Below the pieces are notes generated by a model. That model did no database searches, had not been told where the DNA came from, and was given only the letters and a program-made list of their open reading frames with translations. A stretch of 37,866 bases of DNA, from IMG/VR virus record IMGVR_UViG_3300036985_007005, positions 1-37,866 of that record; one strand, given 5' to 3'. A program made the position numbers and the translations under genes. Shown piece after piece: positions 1-8,943 of the stretch (positions within the stretch are counted from its first letter, which is position 1; each line of letters opens with the position of its first letter). This DNA comes from a virus.

Positions 1-149
1 GAGCCAACTGCTGAGAAAGAAAAGGCTCACCGATAATGAAAAACAATGCATCATCAGTATTAGAATTGGAATGGCTGGGATAGTAAAAGAACTGCAACCC
101 GTAAAAAGCCTTGTATTAGAAGAAAATCCATCGTTTGGAAGTATCTTTA
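1..149. repeat. Terminal overlap, left copy (repeated at 37718-37866)
   Basis: Bases 1-149 match 37718-37866 at 148 of 149 positions; the one difference is A at 23 versus T at 37740. A reading frame runs through the join, so the window reads as a circular or circularly permuted molecule of 37,717 bases. The overlap may be an assembly artefact of circularity or a short true terminal redundancy; sequence alone cannot decide. Confidence 0.9.
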
Positions 150-259
150 CTGAACTTATCGCTTTCTACGATGATTATAACGCCAACAACGGATTAAATA
201 CTTCTCAACGCACCGCTTCTCAAATAGATAACAACCGTACGACACAAGGAAGAGCATAA
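2..259 (+). CDS. C-terminal part of small early-operon protein (gene crosses the window join)
   Basis: The gene starts at 37635 and continues here, giving a 113-residue protein when joined. The frame entering at base 2 is open and ends in TAA at 257-259. The middle holds the pattern C-I-x-S-x-R-I-G-M-A-x-I-V-K-E-L-x-P-V, which matches two smaller genes just upstream (37184-37408 and 37409-37621), so it is the third member of a local paralogue family. Its extra tail is polar, rich in Asn, Thr and Gln. Codon 23-25 reads Arg here but Trp in the right-hand copy. Function unknown; it lies directly before the Erf annealing protein in the same operon. Confidence 0.8.
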   Translation, partial: SQLLRKKRLTDNEKQCIISIRIGMAGIVKELQPVKSLVLEENPSFGSIFTELIAFYDDYNANNGLNTSQRTASQIDNNRTTQGRA

Positions 260-264
260 ACACA

Positions 265-750
265 ATGGAAGACATGGAAATCTCAATACCAAACAACGAA
301 ACGCCTGTAATCATATCAACACCTTTGGCTGAAGATCCTTACAACTCAGAGCATATTAACGAGATAGCCCTCGCTCTCTCAAAAGCTCAAGGAGAATACC
401 TTCCCGTTGCTCAAAGTAGACAGAACCCTTTCTTTAAATCACAATACGCTGACCTTGATGCCTACATAACTGCAGCTCGACCAGCACTCACGAAACATGG
501 CCTGGCATTCTATCAGTTCACGAAGCTATCTCCAAATGGCCCAACCGTATTACATACAAGACTCATACACGCCTCAGGGCAGTGGATAGAATCACGTAGC
601 AGGATTATCCCCATCAAGAACGATATGCAGGCATATGGCTCAGCTTTGAGTTACCAACGTCGATACTCAGCTATGACTTTGTTGGGAATTACTTCAAACA
701 ATGATCCGTTAGATGACGACGGCGAAGCAACGATACAAATGAGGAAGTAA
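265..750 (+). CDS. erf: ERF-family single-strand DNA annealing protein
   Basis: A 161-residue protein with the ERF core: an N-terminal stretch IALALSKAQGE, then NPFFKSQYADLDAYITAARPAL, then SGQWIES, and near the end the block QAYGSALSYQRRYS followed by LLGI and an acidic DDDGEA tail. These are the usual conserved blocks of P22 Erf-type recombinases, which anneal complementary single strands and circularise or repair phage DNA. It starts 5 bases after the preceding gene; ATG at 274 is an alternative start. A RusA resolvase on the other arm (33619-34014) would be a natural partner in recombination. No exonuclease gene is seen beside it. Confidence 0.9.
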   Translation: MEDMEISIPNNETPVIISTPLAEDPYNSEHINEIALALSKAQGEYLPVAQSRQNPFFKSQYADLDAYITAARPALTKHGLAFYQFTKLSPNGPTVLHTRLIHASGQWIESRSRIIPIKNDMQAYGSALSYQRRYSAMTLLGITSNNDPLDDDGEATIQMRK

Positions 751-751
751 T

Positions 752-1225
752 ATGATCAATTTTAATGATAACATACGATCGGCTCTTAGAGAGTCTAATC
801 ATATAATCACATGTATAGAGAACTATAAAGACAATCTACATCTTGGTTTTATTGAGCCCCATTACGAAATAATACAGAGCAAAATCGGAGAAGCTCATAG
901 ATTTATAGAAGAAATAACATGTCTAAAAACAAAGCTTTATGTCTCAGAAATACTTCAAAATCTCTTCTGTTTTTATGCTCAAAACGAAACAACAGAACTA
1001 ACAATTGATATAATCAAAGAGAATCTTACTTCTACAATAATCCCATCGATTCAGGCAATTAATAGGAAAATAGCAAAGCTCAGCAAAAAAATAATGATAC
1101 AAGATATCTTCGATACTTTTTTAGCAATATCTCGCGCGATAGAAAAAGAATCAGTAACCCAAGAATGCGAACGTGATATCTACACGCCAATGAATGTGTT
1201 TATCAAAAAATATAAATTAAAATAA
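752..1225 (+). CDS. Unknown early-operon protein
   Basis: A 157-residue, Ile- and Lys-rich, probably all-helical protein that begins one base after the erf stop codon, so it is translated from the same transcript. No catalytic or metal-binding motif is visible. The N-terminal part (about 10-60) has regularly spaced hydrophobic residues compatible with a helical bundle, loosely like the three small paralogues at the start of this operon, but I cannot align them convincingly. Function unknown. Confidence 0.7.
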   Translation: MINFNDNIRSALRESNHIITCIENYKDNLHLGFIEPHYEIIQSKIGEAHRFIEEITCLKTKLYVSEILQNLFCFYAQNETTELTIDIIKENLTSTIIPSIQAINRKIAKLSKKIMIQDIFDTFLAISRAIEKESVTQECERDIYTPMNVFIKKYKLK

Positions 1226-1285
1226 TCAGCCAATAGACAAACGATAGTGATAGTAAGCAGATCATGAATCGAAAGATTAATAAAA

Positions 1286-1390
1286 ATGTATCCACAGTCA
1301 AATTTAGACGCATCTCCAGCGGCAATCATCATCATTGCCATCGCAGTAGCAACTCTACTTGTATGGGCTCTCTTTAAAGACTTATGGTAG
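1286..1390 (+). CDS. Tiny single-pass membrane peptide (34 aa)
   Basis: The frame encodes MYPQSNLDASPAAIIIIAIA followed by a further hydrophobic run and FKDLW. It has one clear membrane segment (about residues 12-29) with a short charged tail. It lies at the end of the rightward operon, 60 bases after the previous stop, and is followed 3 bases later by a second membrane peptide. The ribosome site is weak (GAAAG, 10 or more bases upstream). Such peptides can act in lysis timing or membrane takeover, but nothing here proves a role. Confidence 0.45.
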   Translation: MYPQSNLDASPAAIIIIAIAVATLLVWALFKDLW

Positions 1391-1393
1391 ACC

Positions 1394-1471
1394 ATGGCTA
1401 TACTCATCATCACACTCTTCATCATCAGACTGGCTCTCACACTACGAATGATGTTTAAATTGTATTGGTAA
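1394..1471 (+). CDS. Tiny membrane peptide (25 aa)
   Basis: This 25-residue frame is almost wholly hydrophobic (MAILIITLFIIRLALTLRMM then FKLYW). It begins 3 bases after the stop of the preceding membrane peptide and is the last reading frame before the double hairpin that ends the operon. Two adjacent short membrane peptides in the terminal position suggest a pair, possibly holin/antiholin-like, but it could also be a chance open frame in hydrophobic-codon-rich DNA. Confidence 0.35.
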   Translation: MAILIITLFIIRLALTLRMMFKLYW

Positions 1472-1483
1472 GCCCCCTAAGGC

Positions 1484-1506
1484 CAGTACTCAACTGCTGA
1501 GTACTG
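1484..1506. terminator. Hairpin at the convergence of the two arms
   Basis: CAGTACTCA and TGAGTACTG form a perfect 9-bp stem with loop ACTGC. It sits 12 bases after the end of the last rightward gene and upstream of a second, stronger hairpin. Confidence 0.55.
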
Positions 1507-1517
1507 TGTTACAAAAA

Positions 1518-1548
1518 CCCCCAGGATAAGGGTTAGATATCCTGGGGG
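1518..1548. terminator. Bidirectional transcription terminator
   Basis: CCCCCAGGATA and TATCCTGGGGG make a perfect 11-bp stem with a 9-nt loop, between the end of the rightward operon and the last leftward gene (ends 1569). On the - strand the preceding AAAAA becomes a downstream TTTTT, so it fits a rho-independent terminator for the long leftward fibre transcript; it can also stop rightward transcription. Confidence 0.75.
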
Positions 1549-1568
1549 GAAAGAGAGAATAAACATAT

Positions 1569-1847
1569 TTATCGAGCGTCTCTTGCCTTATAGTCTGCCT
1601 GAGCAAACACCAATCGAGCATACGCATCTTTATCTACCGGAATCGATTCTACACCAGCAGCTTCCAACTTTGGATCCCACTCTTCCTTCATCTTATTAAA
1701 GCAGTGCTCATACTTACGCATAACAACCCACTTCAACCGACGAATCATATCCTCTTCAAAGATCTCAGAGGGAATCTCATGCTTGATAATTGACTCATGA
1801 ATTGGTTCTAAATTGAGTATCTCTACTCCATCAACGGCAACTTTCAT
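1569..1847 (-). CDS. Small paralogue of the neighbouring gene; last gene of the leftward block
   Basis: A 92-residue acidic/basic helical protein, clearly a paralogue of the gene at 1850-2197. Both start MK-[IV]-x-V-[ND]-GVEI, share a central [LI]KW-x(4)-K-x-E-x-C block, then K-x-EW-[TD]-PKL-x-A-x-G, and a [VL]-x-[AF]-A-[QH]-[AS]-[DE]-Y block. It starts two bases after its neighbour's stop. Its position straight after the fibre genes suggests a late function such as a fibre chaperone or tail assembly factor, but that is inference from context only. Confidence 0.7.
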   Translation of the reverse strand: MKVAVDGVEILNLEPIHESIIKHEIPSEIFEEDMIRRLKWVVMRKYEHCFNKMKEEWDPKLEAAGVESIPVDKDAYARLVFAQADYKARDAR

Positions 1848-1849
1848 GA

Positions 1850-2197
1850 CTACTCCTTAATTTTAGCTTTTTCAAGTCTCTCATTCTCTTCAGCAACTCG
1901 CTTAGCTTCAGAAACATACTCACGCATAGATCTATCTTGATACTCAGAATGAGCTAATACAGCCTCAGCAAACTTCTCTTTCTTGAGAGGAACTGATGAT
2001 GCACCAGATGCCACTAACTTTGGCGTCCATTCGTTTTTGAGCCGTTCTGCGCAGCGCTCAAGCTTATGCTCAAGAATCCATTTGAGAGAATCAATAATCT
2101 CTTGTTTCATTGTAGCTTCAGACATCTCATACAGCATCACCTGTTTTTGGATATCAGTCAGCATCATAATTTCAACACCATTAACTTCTATTTTCAT
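1850..2197 (-). CDS. Small protein after the fibre genes (paralogue of 1569-1847)
   Basis: I choose the ATG at 2197 (protein MKIEVNGVEIMML...), because it has GGGAGA 5 bases upstream and lies one base after the stop of the fibre gene; a longer frame would overlap that gene. The protein is about 115 residues, predicted helical, with the block LKWILEHKLERCAERLKNEW shared with the next gene and a charged, coiled-coil-like C-terminus (REYVSEAKRVAEENERLEKA). No known domain recognised. Tandem duplication with its neighbour is evident. Confidence 0.7.
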   Translation of the reverse strand: MKIEVNGVEIMMLTDIQKQVMLYEMSEATMKQEIIDSLKWILEHKLERCAERLKNEWTPKLVASGASSVPLKKEKFAEAVLAHSEYQDRSMREYVSEAKRVAEENERLEKAKIKE

Positions 2198-2198
2198 A

Positions 2199-4229
2199 CT
2201 ATCTCCCAACGTAAAACGCACTAACAAATGTTCCATCACCTTTAGATAACTTCCAAAACCCATCAACTCCATTATAATCCGCGAGAACCTTTACTTGAGC
2301 AATGTCTCCAATATCTAAATCACAACATACATCAAGTGTCATACCGCCATTCAAATAGGACCCAGATGTAGGAGAAGCTTTTACTAAAACCTCTTTTCTA
2401 CGAGTTAAAAATGATCTATTACTCGTCACAAGCTGTAATTTCATATCAGTCGCATAAGGCCCATCGTAAGCTCGCTGAAAATTGTAACAGGTCTGAAAAT
2501 TATATTTACCATCTATTTTTGCTGTATATGTCGTTCCGTTAGTCCAACAGTCACTCGGATCAAAACTTTCAGTAGCAACCTTAAGTATTTTCGGTGTCGA
2601 TGTACCAAGATTCAAATCAGCAGTCGAAGCGCTTAATGACATTGTAGCGAGAAATACAGTATTACCCTGACTCAGAGAAGATCCATTATTCTCAAGATTA
2701 AGAGTTCTTGGAGCACTTGTTTGAGTAAACGTTATTGTGTTTTTAGCAGATGTAATAAACGCCATTACAGCAGAAGTTCCTCCACCTATAGGAGTAGGCT
2801 GTGGAGATGCTGGAGAAATAACAGAAAACTTAGAACGGAATAAATGAGAATCGGACATTAACAAACCAGCGTAGGTTCCAGTTATAGCTAATGATCCACT
2901 AAATACAACATCATTATCAACATCAATATGCAGTGAATTGTTACTGAATGCTGTCGTTGTAATATTTGTTCCGCCAAGAATTTTAATAACACCGGCAGCT
3001 ACTGTTGCATGACCAGTAGAGCCATTATCAGTGTAAATATATCTCATACCTGTAGAAGCAGTAGATTTGAGGTCTATTCCATAGGCAGTATTAGTAATAG
3101 TCATTGTTGAATCGCCAGCAACGATTCTATTCCATACCGGCACAGATCCAGTGCTTGCTATAAGTGTCTGACCATCCAAAGTGCCTTTAGAAGCAAATAA
3201 TTGACCAGTACCATTCACGTGCATGACACCTTTTGTAGGACCGTACAACGTTAATGTTCCCGAAAGAGTTACATCAGTAGTGAGATCTATAGTTACCGTA
3301 TGTAATACTGCTGCGGTGACTATATTGGTACCACCTTTAATTTTAATATTATTAGCTATAGCAACAGCAGTTCCTGCATCTCCGTCAATTTCTGAAATAC
3401 CGCCAACTGATCTATTCGTTATATCTATCTGATTGTCAGTACTATCAATATTCAATGTACCATGAGCACTCGTGATATATCTCCAGAGAGGAACTCCAGC
3501 AGTGCTCGAAATGAGAATTTGTCCCGGTAAACCGTTCGTTGGATTTGTTAACCCATCAACATCAGATGTTATTACCCCATCAGGATACGACAACAATGAA
3601 AATGTTCCTGCTATTGTTGGAAGGTTATTGGTTACAACAAAAACAGTATTTGCAATACCGTGCGTTGCAATATTAATACCACCAATAATAGCAATCAGGT
3701 TCCCCGATCTGACTGCATCACCAATATCACCATGTATTCCGTCGATAGACTTATAGACAAGATCAACAGTACCGTCACCCAAGGTGACAGCAATTGTATC
3801 ATTTGGCGAAGAAATGCGACCAGGACCCATTGTCGTACCATCGCTGACCAGCATATAACCCATGGCTAATGGACGGAAATCTATCGATACCGTGCTACCA
3901 GCAGCAATCGTCTGTAAACTATCTTTACCAATCCAGCTAACAAGATTACCCACAGGAGTTGCTGTACCAGCATCAGTCACATAGGAAGATATCGTGTTGT
4001 TTGAAGTGGAAAATTTGATCCATACCGCATAGTTATTCTTTAAGCACACCAACACGTACAAGTCTGGAACCGTCAAGCTACGGTCAAGCCACATGTCTCC
4101 AAGATTAAAATTCTTGTCATATGGCAATGGAGGTCTATTGTTTTCAATCATATTTGGAGATGCAACAGGCTCAACTCCCATATAAGAGAGAGGATTGAGC
4201 CCTGTTAATCTCGAGTCTCGTCTGCTCAT
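2199..4229 (-). CDS. Tail fibre protein, paralogue 3
   Basis: A 676-residue protein of the local fibre family. Residues 1-70 form the shared N-terminal domain: R-x(3)-TGLNPLSYMGVEP, then RPPLPYDKNFNLGDMWLD and W-[IV]-K, probably the virion attachment part. The middle has repeating modules of about 100 residues, each with G-Q-[TI]-LI-x-S-T-x-G-x-P-x-W, then a GTLTL strand. The C-terminal 130 residues resemble a C1q/TNF-like tip (YTAKIDGKYNFQTCYNF), ending in FYVGR. Strong ribosome site AAAGGAGAGG. It likely binds host surface; the three-fold gene repetition suggests alternative or mixed fibres. Confidence 0.8.
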   Translation of the reverse strand: MSRRDSRLTGLNPLSYMGVEPVASPNMIENNRPPLPYDKNFNLGDMWLDRSLTVPDLYVLVCLKNNYAVWIKFSTSNNTISSYVTDAGTATPVGNLVSWIGKDSLQTIAAGSTVSIDFRPLAMGYMLVSDGTTMGPGRISSPNDTIAVTLGDGTVDLVYKSIDGIHGDIGDAVRSGNLIAIIGGINIATHGIANTVFVVTNNLPTIAGTFSLLSYPDGVITSDVDGLTNPTNGLPGQILISSTAGVPLWRYITSAHGTLNIDSTDNQIDITNRSVGGISEIDGDAGTAVAIANNIKIKGGTNIVTAAVLHTVTIDLTTDVTLSGTLTLYGPTKGVMHVNGTGQLFASKGTLDGQTLIASTGSVPVWNRIVAGDSTMTITNTAYGIDLKSTASTGMRYIYTDNGSTGHATVAAGVIKILGGTNITTTAFSNNSLHIDVDNDVVFSGSLAITGTYAGLLMSDSHLFRSKFSVISPASPQPTPIGGGTSAVMAFITSAKNTITFTQTSAPRTLNLENNGSSLSQGNTVFLATMSLSASTADLNLGTSTPKILKVATESFDPSDCWTNGTTYTAKIDGKYNFQTCYNFQRAYDGPYATDMKLQLVTSNRSFLTRRKEVLVKASPTSGSYLNGGMTLDVCCDLDIGDIAQVKVLADYNGVDGFWKLSKGDGTFVSAFYVGR

Positions 4230-4243
4230 TATCTACCTCTCCT

Positions 4244-6340
4244 TTATGAAACCTTGTAACCACAAACAAATGTTCTTAATTCAGTAGCATCGCCATTTAC
4301 ATAGGCATAAAGATTATCTATCCATGACTTAAACGTTACTGTATCGCCAGCGTCAAGATCGGCAAGCACTGAAAGATAGTTTGCCCATACACCAGTCTCA
4401 GTCATCTCGAAATCAGTATCTAAGTATGCATTAATACATGTATTACGAGACGTCATTATTTCCATGTATCCCAACGGATCATAGCGAGGAGGAGCTGGTG
4501 GTGGTACTGGCGGTGGTGGCGTCACTTGGCGAGAAATATGGTTATACGATAAAAAGTATTTTCCTGTCGATGGAGCAGTATACGTAGCATGGGCTCCAGC
4601 ACCATCTCCAGGGTAGAAGTTGTTACCAGTATCGTAAACTTCAGTGAGGATGACATCATCACCAAGATAATAAAGAATATTTTCAACAAGGACAGTACTC
4701 GGTTGGTACGCTAAAAATGATTCCGTACCAAGGCCAACAAGCCCTCCTGGAGAATAAGATGGATCTTTAAAATCAAGAGTTCCTGGACCACGAGTAATCG
4801 TAATGCTTCCACCAGTTGAAGTCACATCGCCCCATGTAGGAGGTAAAACAAGCGTAGTAGGTACAGTCTGATACCCTCCTGAGAACAGAATCTGTCCATC
4901 TGTTCCGTTAATCGATGAAACAAGATTTCCTGGATTAACACCTATCGTAGCTATACCTTCAGCAAGAAAAGATAAGGTTAATGAATTAAGATTCAAAAGA
5001 GACGTCGATTGAAGATTTAAGGAACTACCATTAAGAGAAAAAATAATATTACGGCTGCCAGAAAAATCTGCATAAGTAATATTTAAGGCCGTGGAGCCAA
5101 CATCTGCTGCAAGCTGTACAATTCCTGATCCAGAAGCAGCTTCTAAATTAATATGGTTAGCACTGTTGGAGATAAGAACGGATGAATCAGATGACGTCAG
5201 CGTTTTCCATTGATACGGCGCTCCGCTTGCCGACGCAATGAGAATCTGACCATCAAGACCTTTACTGACGCTTAATAATCCGAATCCATCAGTACTGACA
5301 ACGCCTTCACCTAATGTAGAAACAGTTAACGTCCCATTGATTGTTATATTGTCAGAAAGATTAATTTGTAATGTAGAAAGATTATCTCCGAACGTGTTGA
5401 AGTTTACAGTGCCTATAACATTGATAGAACCATCTAATGGAGTTGCAGATCCCGTATCGGCAGAAAGACTATCTATACCTCCAGCTGCAGCAACCGTTTC
5501 AAGATTGATAGTATTTGCACCGCCCGTAATAATCACACTCAAATCTGATGAAATTAAATCTTGCCATAATGGCCCAAGAGTCCCCGAAATTAACGCCTGT
5601 CCATTCAGACCATTACTAGAAAAAATCTCACCCGTTGAATCTGTCTGTAAAACACCCTCGCCCAATAATGAGAGCGTTAGCTCATCAAAGACAACACTGT
5701 TTTTTAGATGGACTGTTAACGTATTACTATTATCGGCAGTTGTTTCAATATTAAGACCACCATAAATATTAACATCGCCAGCAGTTGGAAATGCTTGAGC
5801 TGCATCAGTTAAAACTCTTTCTATACCAGATGCATTCGTCTTAATATTTATAAAATCAAAGTCTGGTTCAATGGTAATAGAGTTATCAGATGAGGTAAAT
5901 CCACCCCATACATTCCCAGCAGAACCACCCATCAACGTCGTACCAAGTATCGGACCGGCGGGGAATTCATACGTAACCGTACTCCCTGATCCGGTTGTCC
6001 TTGTCGTTGTTGATCCTGATAAGGTAATAGCACCGGTATTGTCGGGAATCGCTCGGCCAGCAGGGAACTCATCGTCTTCGATAAAGAGAGTTATCCCAGA
6101 AACTGGCGCCAGTCTAACCCATGTTGCTATGCGACCGTCTACTTTAACTAATACCCAAATTTGTTGCGGTGATGGTGCGATAGGGGTTGTATCAATCCAC
6201 CAATCTCCAACATTAAATCCTATATAGTCATCAGTCGTTGGTGGCCTATCGACTCTTAATAGATTAAGAGGAGCAATGGAATCAATACCAATGTACGAAA
6301 GAGGATTTATGCCTGATCTTCTATTTTGTCGTAATGACAT
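4244..6340 (-). CDS. Tail fibre protein, paralogue 2
   Basis: A 698-residue paralogue of the flanking fibre genes. The N-terminal domain reads R-R-SGINPLSYIGIDS, RPPTTDDYIGFNVGDWWID and WV-L-V-K-V. Several modules follow with GLNGQALISG, GLDGQILIAS and GTDGQILFSG and intervening [LI]NLE and GTLTV strands. A proline-rich hinge (VTPPPPVPPPAPPRYDP) interrupts the C-terminal C1q-like region (YTAPSTGKYFLSYNH), which the other two lack. It lies 9 bases from the preceding gene. A host-range protein by analogy; the Pro hinge may give flexible presentation of the tip. Confidence 0.8.
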   Translation of the reverse strand: MSLRQNRRSGINPLSYIGIDSIAPLNLLRVDRPPTTDDYIGFNVGDWWIDTTPIAPSPQQIWVLVKVDGRIATWVRLAPVSGITLFIEDDEFPAGRAIPDNTGAITLSGSTTTRTTGSGSTVTYEFPAGPILGTTLMGGSAGNVWGGFTSSDNSITIEPDFDFINIKTNASGIERVLTDAAQAFPTAGDVNIYGGLNIETTADNSNTLTVHLKNSVVFDELTLSLLGEGVLQTDSTGEIFSSNGLNGQALISGTLGPLWQDLISSDLSVIITGGANTINLETVAAAGGIDSLSADTGSATPLDGSINVIGTVNFNTFGDNLSTLQINLSDNITINGTLTVSTLGEGVVSTDGFGLLSVSKGLDGQILIASASGAPYQWKTLTSSDSSVLISNSANHINLEAASGSGIVQLAADVGSTALNITYADFSGSRNIIFSLNGSSLNLQSTSLLNLNSLTLSFLAEGIATIGVNPGNLVSSINGTDGQILFSGGYQTVPTTLVLPPTWGDVTSTGGSITITRGPGTLDFKDPSYSPGGLVGLGTESFLAYQPSTVLVENILYYLGDDVILTEVYDTGNNFYPGDGAGAHATYTAPSTGKYFLSYNHISRQVTPPPPVPPPAPPRYDPLGYMEIMTSRNTCINAYLDTDFEMTETGVWANYLSVLADLDAGDTVTFKSWIDNLYAYVNGDATELRTFVCGYKVS

Positions 6341-6349
6341 AATTTTCCC

Positions 6350-8425
6350 TTAATTGACCATGATAAGATAACCACTAATCCATGTTACCGGAGAAGCTAT
6401 GAGTCCACCATTAACGGTAATTGTTCCCGTACCTGGTCCAAGATCAGCAACCATACTGAAGGTCGCCGTATCAGTAATGTCCATATCAACACAGGCAGAA
6501 AATTTTCTCGTACATTCTAACATTGGAACCGTTACGTTTTGAGTAATTCCATGATAATAAGTTCTTTTTGTTGTAACTATTCTTAAGGTAAGATCGGCTA
6601 TATAAGCCAATGAATTATTGGCAGAATAAAATTGAACATTCATATTCAAGAAGTACTTGCCGGATACGGGCGCCGTGAATGACGCAGCCGCACCTGCTCC
6701 ACTTCCTACATAAACATTATTTCCATCATCAAATATCTTCGTTAAAACAACGCTTTGGCCAAGAGAATACGAACCAGCGCCGCCGAGAGCAACGCCGCTG
6801 CCAGATGTTTCTTGTGCGTATGCGAAAGCATATGAAGTTGCTGTAATATTTTTAATGTCCAAAGATAATGAGTTAGGACCAACAGTTATATCTATACTGT
6901 TATCTGATGACGTTACAGAAGAAAATGCTAATGGAGACGCGCCTCCAATAATGAGTTGACCGTTAGTACCGAGGCCAGTAGATGATAAAAGACCAGTAGC
7001 GTCTGAAATTACATATCCATTATTCATAGTGACAACACCGATATAATTTAATCGGTAAGAGGCATTGTCATCTAATGAAACAACAACAGTGTCTGTGCCA
7101 GAAGAAAGAACCATATTAGTAGGAATAGTAAGTAAAGCTCTTCCAAGATCGAAATGGTATGAAGCAGGAGTTCCATTCGTAACGATACCAACCCCACCTC
7201 TCAATTGAGTCAGTGTTCCATTACCACCAATCTTTTTCAAACTCAACGTACCGGCACCTGGAGTGATTAAAATTGTCCCCCCCGTTGACGTCACCGAATT
7301 CCATGCTGGCTGACCACCAACTGTCCGCCCAATTAAGAGCTGACCATTAGTCCCATTCGACGATGAAAATACACCAGTAGGGCTGCTGAAAAGAACACCT
7401 ATGCCTAACGATGGGAGTGTTATAGTACCAAGCAAATCAATTGAATTATTAAGGTCAATAGTGAGCTCATCACCAGCTCCCGTTCCACCAACAGTTGTAA
7501 TGTTCGTAGAGCCAGACATATACGCAGAACCATCAATACTGTTGTAGGCGAAACCAATATTACCAGCTAATGACAATAACGTAGTTGATCCAGCAACTTC
7601 AATGTTGATGGAGTTTGGTCCATCAGTGACTATAATTGACCCTGCAGTGCTCGTTATGTTCGCCCACAAGCTTTTGTCACCAGTTTTTCCAATGAGAGTT
7701 TGTCCGTCCAGACCCTTATCAGCATAAAATGCGCCAGTCCCGTCTGACCGCACAACGCCAGCACCAATCTGAGTAACGGCGAGAGTTCCTAAAATTTCTA
7801 TATCATCTTGCAAACGAATAGTCAGCGTTTCAGGATTAAGAAACCCGCCGAAAGTAGCAATGTTGATATCACCAAGAACGGTAAAAAATCTATTCAGAGG
7901 ATCTGCATGAAATCCATCGTCTGCTAGTAATCTTTTGAGCGAGTTATCAGTTGAATCAATATGAATATCGTGACCAACAGGAGTGATAGATATGCTTGCG
8001 TCATCACAGGTCAAATCTCCTATGAACGGGATAGGATTTCCACCAAGATAAAACTGACCAATAGTTCCTGGCTTCAGTATAACAGATACCTCATTGCCAA
8101 CTCCGGTCGTTGTCAGGACGCCATCACCAAGAACATTAATTACACCTGCAGCAGGATAAGCATTACCACTATCAGTTTTAAAATAAGATAACCAAGAGAG
8201 CGAATCTCCAATTTTTATCCAATCAGCTAATCCATCAGTCAGAAGCTGTAAGAGCCATACAGTTCTTCCAACTTCATCAAGCCAAAGATCTCCAATATGG
8301 AAACTATCCCAATCTTGTGATGTAGGTTGCCGAGTATAATAAACAAATTGAGGAGGAGATGATGGCTCAACTCCAACGTAAGCTAGAGTATTCAGCCCAG
8401 TTAATTTAGATCGTTTTAAAGCCAT
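6350..8425 (-). CDS. Tail fibre protein, paralogue 1
   Basis: A 691-residue member of the fibre family. The N-terminus has SKLTGLNTLAYVGVEPSSPP, RQPTSQDWDSFHIGDLWLD and ADWIKIGD. Four or more modules contain GxxGQ-[TL]-LIG followed by a W-x-[NS]-[IV]-TS strand and SI-x-[IV]-T. The C-terminal region FTAPVSGKYFLNMNVQF is a C1q-like signature. Ribosome site AAAAGGGGAG. The module pattern is common in predicted tail fibres of environmental phages; the exact fold is inferred. Confidence 0.8.
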   Translation of the reverse strand: MALKRSKLTGLNTLAYVGVEPSSPPQFVYYTRQPTSQDWDSFHIGDLWLDEVGRTVWLLQLLTDGLADWIKIGDSLSWLSYFKTDSGNAYPAAGVINVLGDGVLTTTGVGNEVSVILKPGTIGQFYLGGNPIPFIGDLTCDDASISITPVGHDIHIDSTDNSLKRLLADDGFHADPLNRFFTVLGDINIATFGGFLNPETLTIRLQDDIEILGTLAVTQIGAGVVRSDGTGAFYADKGLDGQTLIGKTGDKSLWANITSTAGSIIVTDGPNSINIEVAGSTTLLSLAGNIGFAYNSIDGSAYMSGSTNITTVGGTGAGDELTIDLNNSIDLLGTITLPSLGIGVLFSSPTGVFSSSNGTNGQLLIGRTVGGQPAWNSVTSTGGTILITPGAGTLSLKKIGGNGTLTQLRGGVGIVTNGTPASYHFDLGRALLTIPTNMVLSSGTDTVVVSLDDNASYRLNYIGVVTMNNGYVISDATGLLSSTGLGTNGQLIIGGASPLAFSSVTSSDNSIDITVGPNSLSLDIKNITATSYAFAYAQETSGSGVALGGAGSYSLGQSVVLTKIFDDGNNVYVGSGAGAAASFTAPVSGKYFLNMNVQFYSANNSLAYIADLTLRIVTTKRTYYHGITQNVTVPMLECTRKFSACVDMDITDTATFSMVADLGPGTGTITVNGGLIASPVTWISGYLIMVN

Positions 8426-8440
8426 CTCTCCCCTTTTTTG

Positions 8441-8935
8441 TTAACAGACTAGGTAACCTGAAAAATTAGATGTCGTTCTATAATCAGGATAAGTGATATC
8501 TGCTGTTTTACCTCCACCAGCAACACTCACCTGAAAACTTACTGTATCAGCAGCATCCATATCTATAAACGCGGTTGCATGAAATCTAGTATCTCCGCTA
8601 GATCCAACCAAGTAATAACCGTTAGAAACAGTTCTATTAGATGCAGTGAAATATAACTTTGTGAGCGTAGCAGTCTCAGTAAAAATAACATAAACTGCTC
8701 CAGCAAAATAATATTTACCAGAAACTGCCGCAGTAAATACTCCGGTGCCAGTATTATAAGCACTCGTCTGGTTAACATTAACTGTGCTCAATGGAATCGT
8801 ATAAACAGTTCCATCTCCAGTAACATTAGAAATTTGAGACTCCTGGGTCACAGAAAATATTGGCTTATTAGAATCAGTTAGTGCTCTTCCAGTCAATATA
8901 TTAATAGCTTCTCCAATAGCACTCATGGTTGCCAT
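8441..8935 (-). CDS. C1q-like tip/fibre accessory protein
   Basis: A 164-residue protein, mostly beta, with the C1q/TNF-like motif FTAAVSGKYYFAGAVYV at about residues 88-104 and a closing SGYLVC. It resembles the C-terminal tips of the neighbouring fibres but lacks the N-terminal docking domain and modules. It could be a stand-alone tip that trimerises on another fibre or a spare tip for recombination with the long fibre genes. The N-terminal 30 residues (IGEAINILTGRAL) look helical. Confidence 0.7.
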   Translation of the reverse strand: MATMSAIGEAINILTGRALTDSNKPIFSVTQESQISNVTGDGTVYTIPLSTVNVNQTSAYNTGTGVFTAAVSGKYYFAGAVYVIFTETATLTKLYFTASNRTVSNGYYLVGSSGDTRFHATAFIDMDAADTVSFQVSVAGGGKTADITYPDYRTTSNFSGYLVC

Positions 8936-8943
8936 AGATCACC

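Noticed and set aside
1180-1440. 86-codon frame on the - strand opposite the tiny membrane peptides
   Set aside because: Met-rich, without ribosome site, and opposes the direction of the operon; probably chance.
5337-5765. 142-codon open frame on the + strand inside fibre paralogue 2
   Set aside because: It is the complement of a well-supported fibre gene, with no ribosome site and low-complexity hydrophobic content; a shadow frame.
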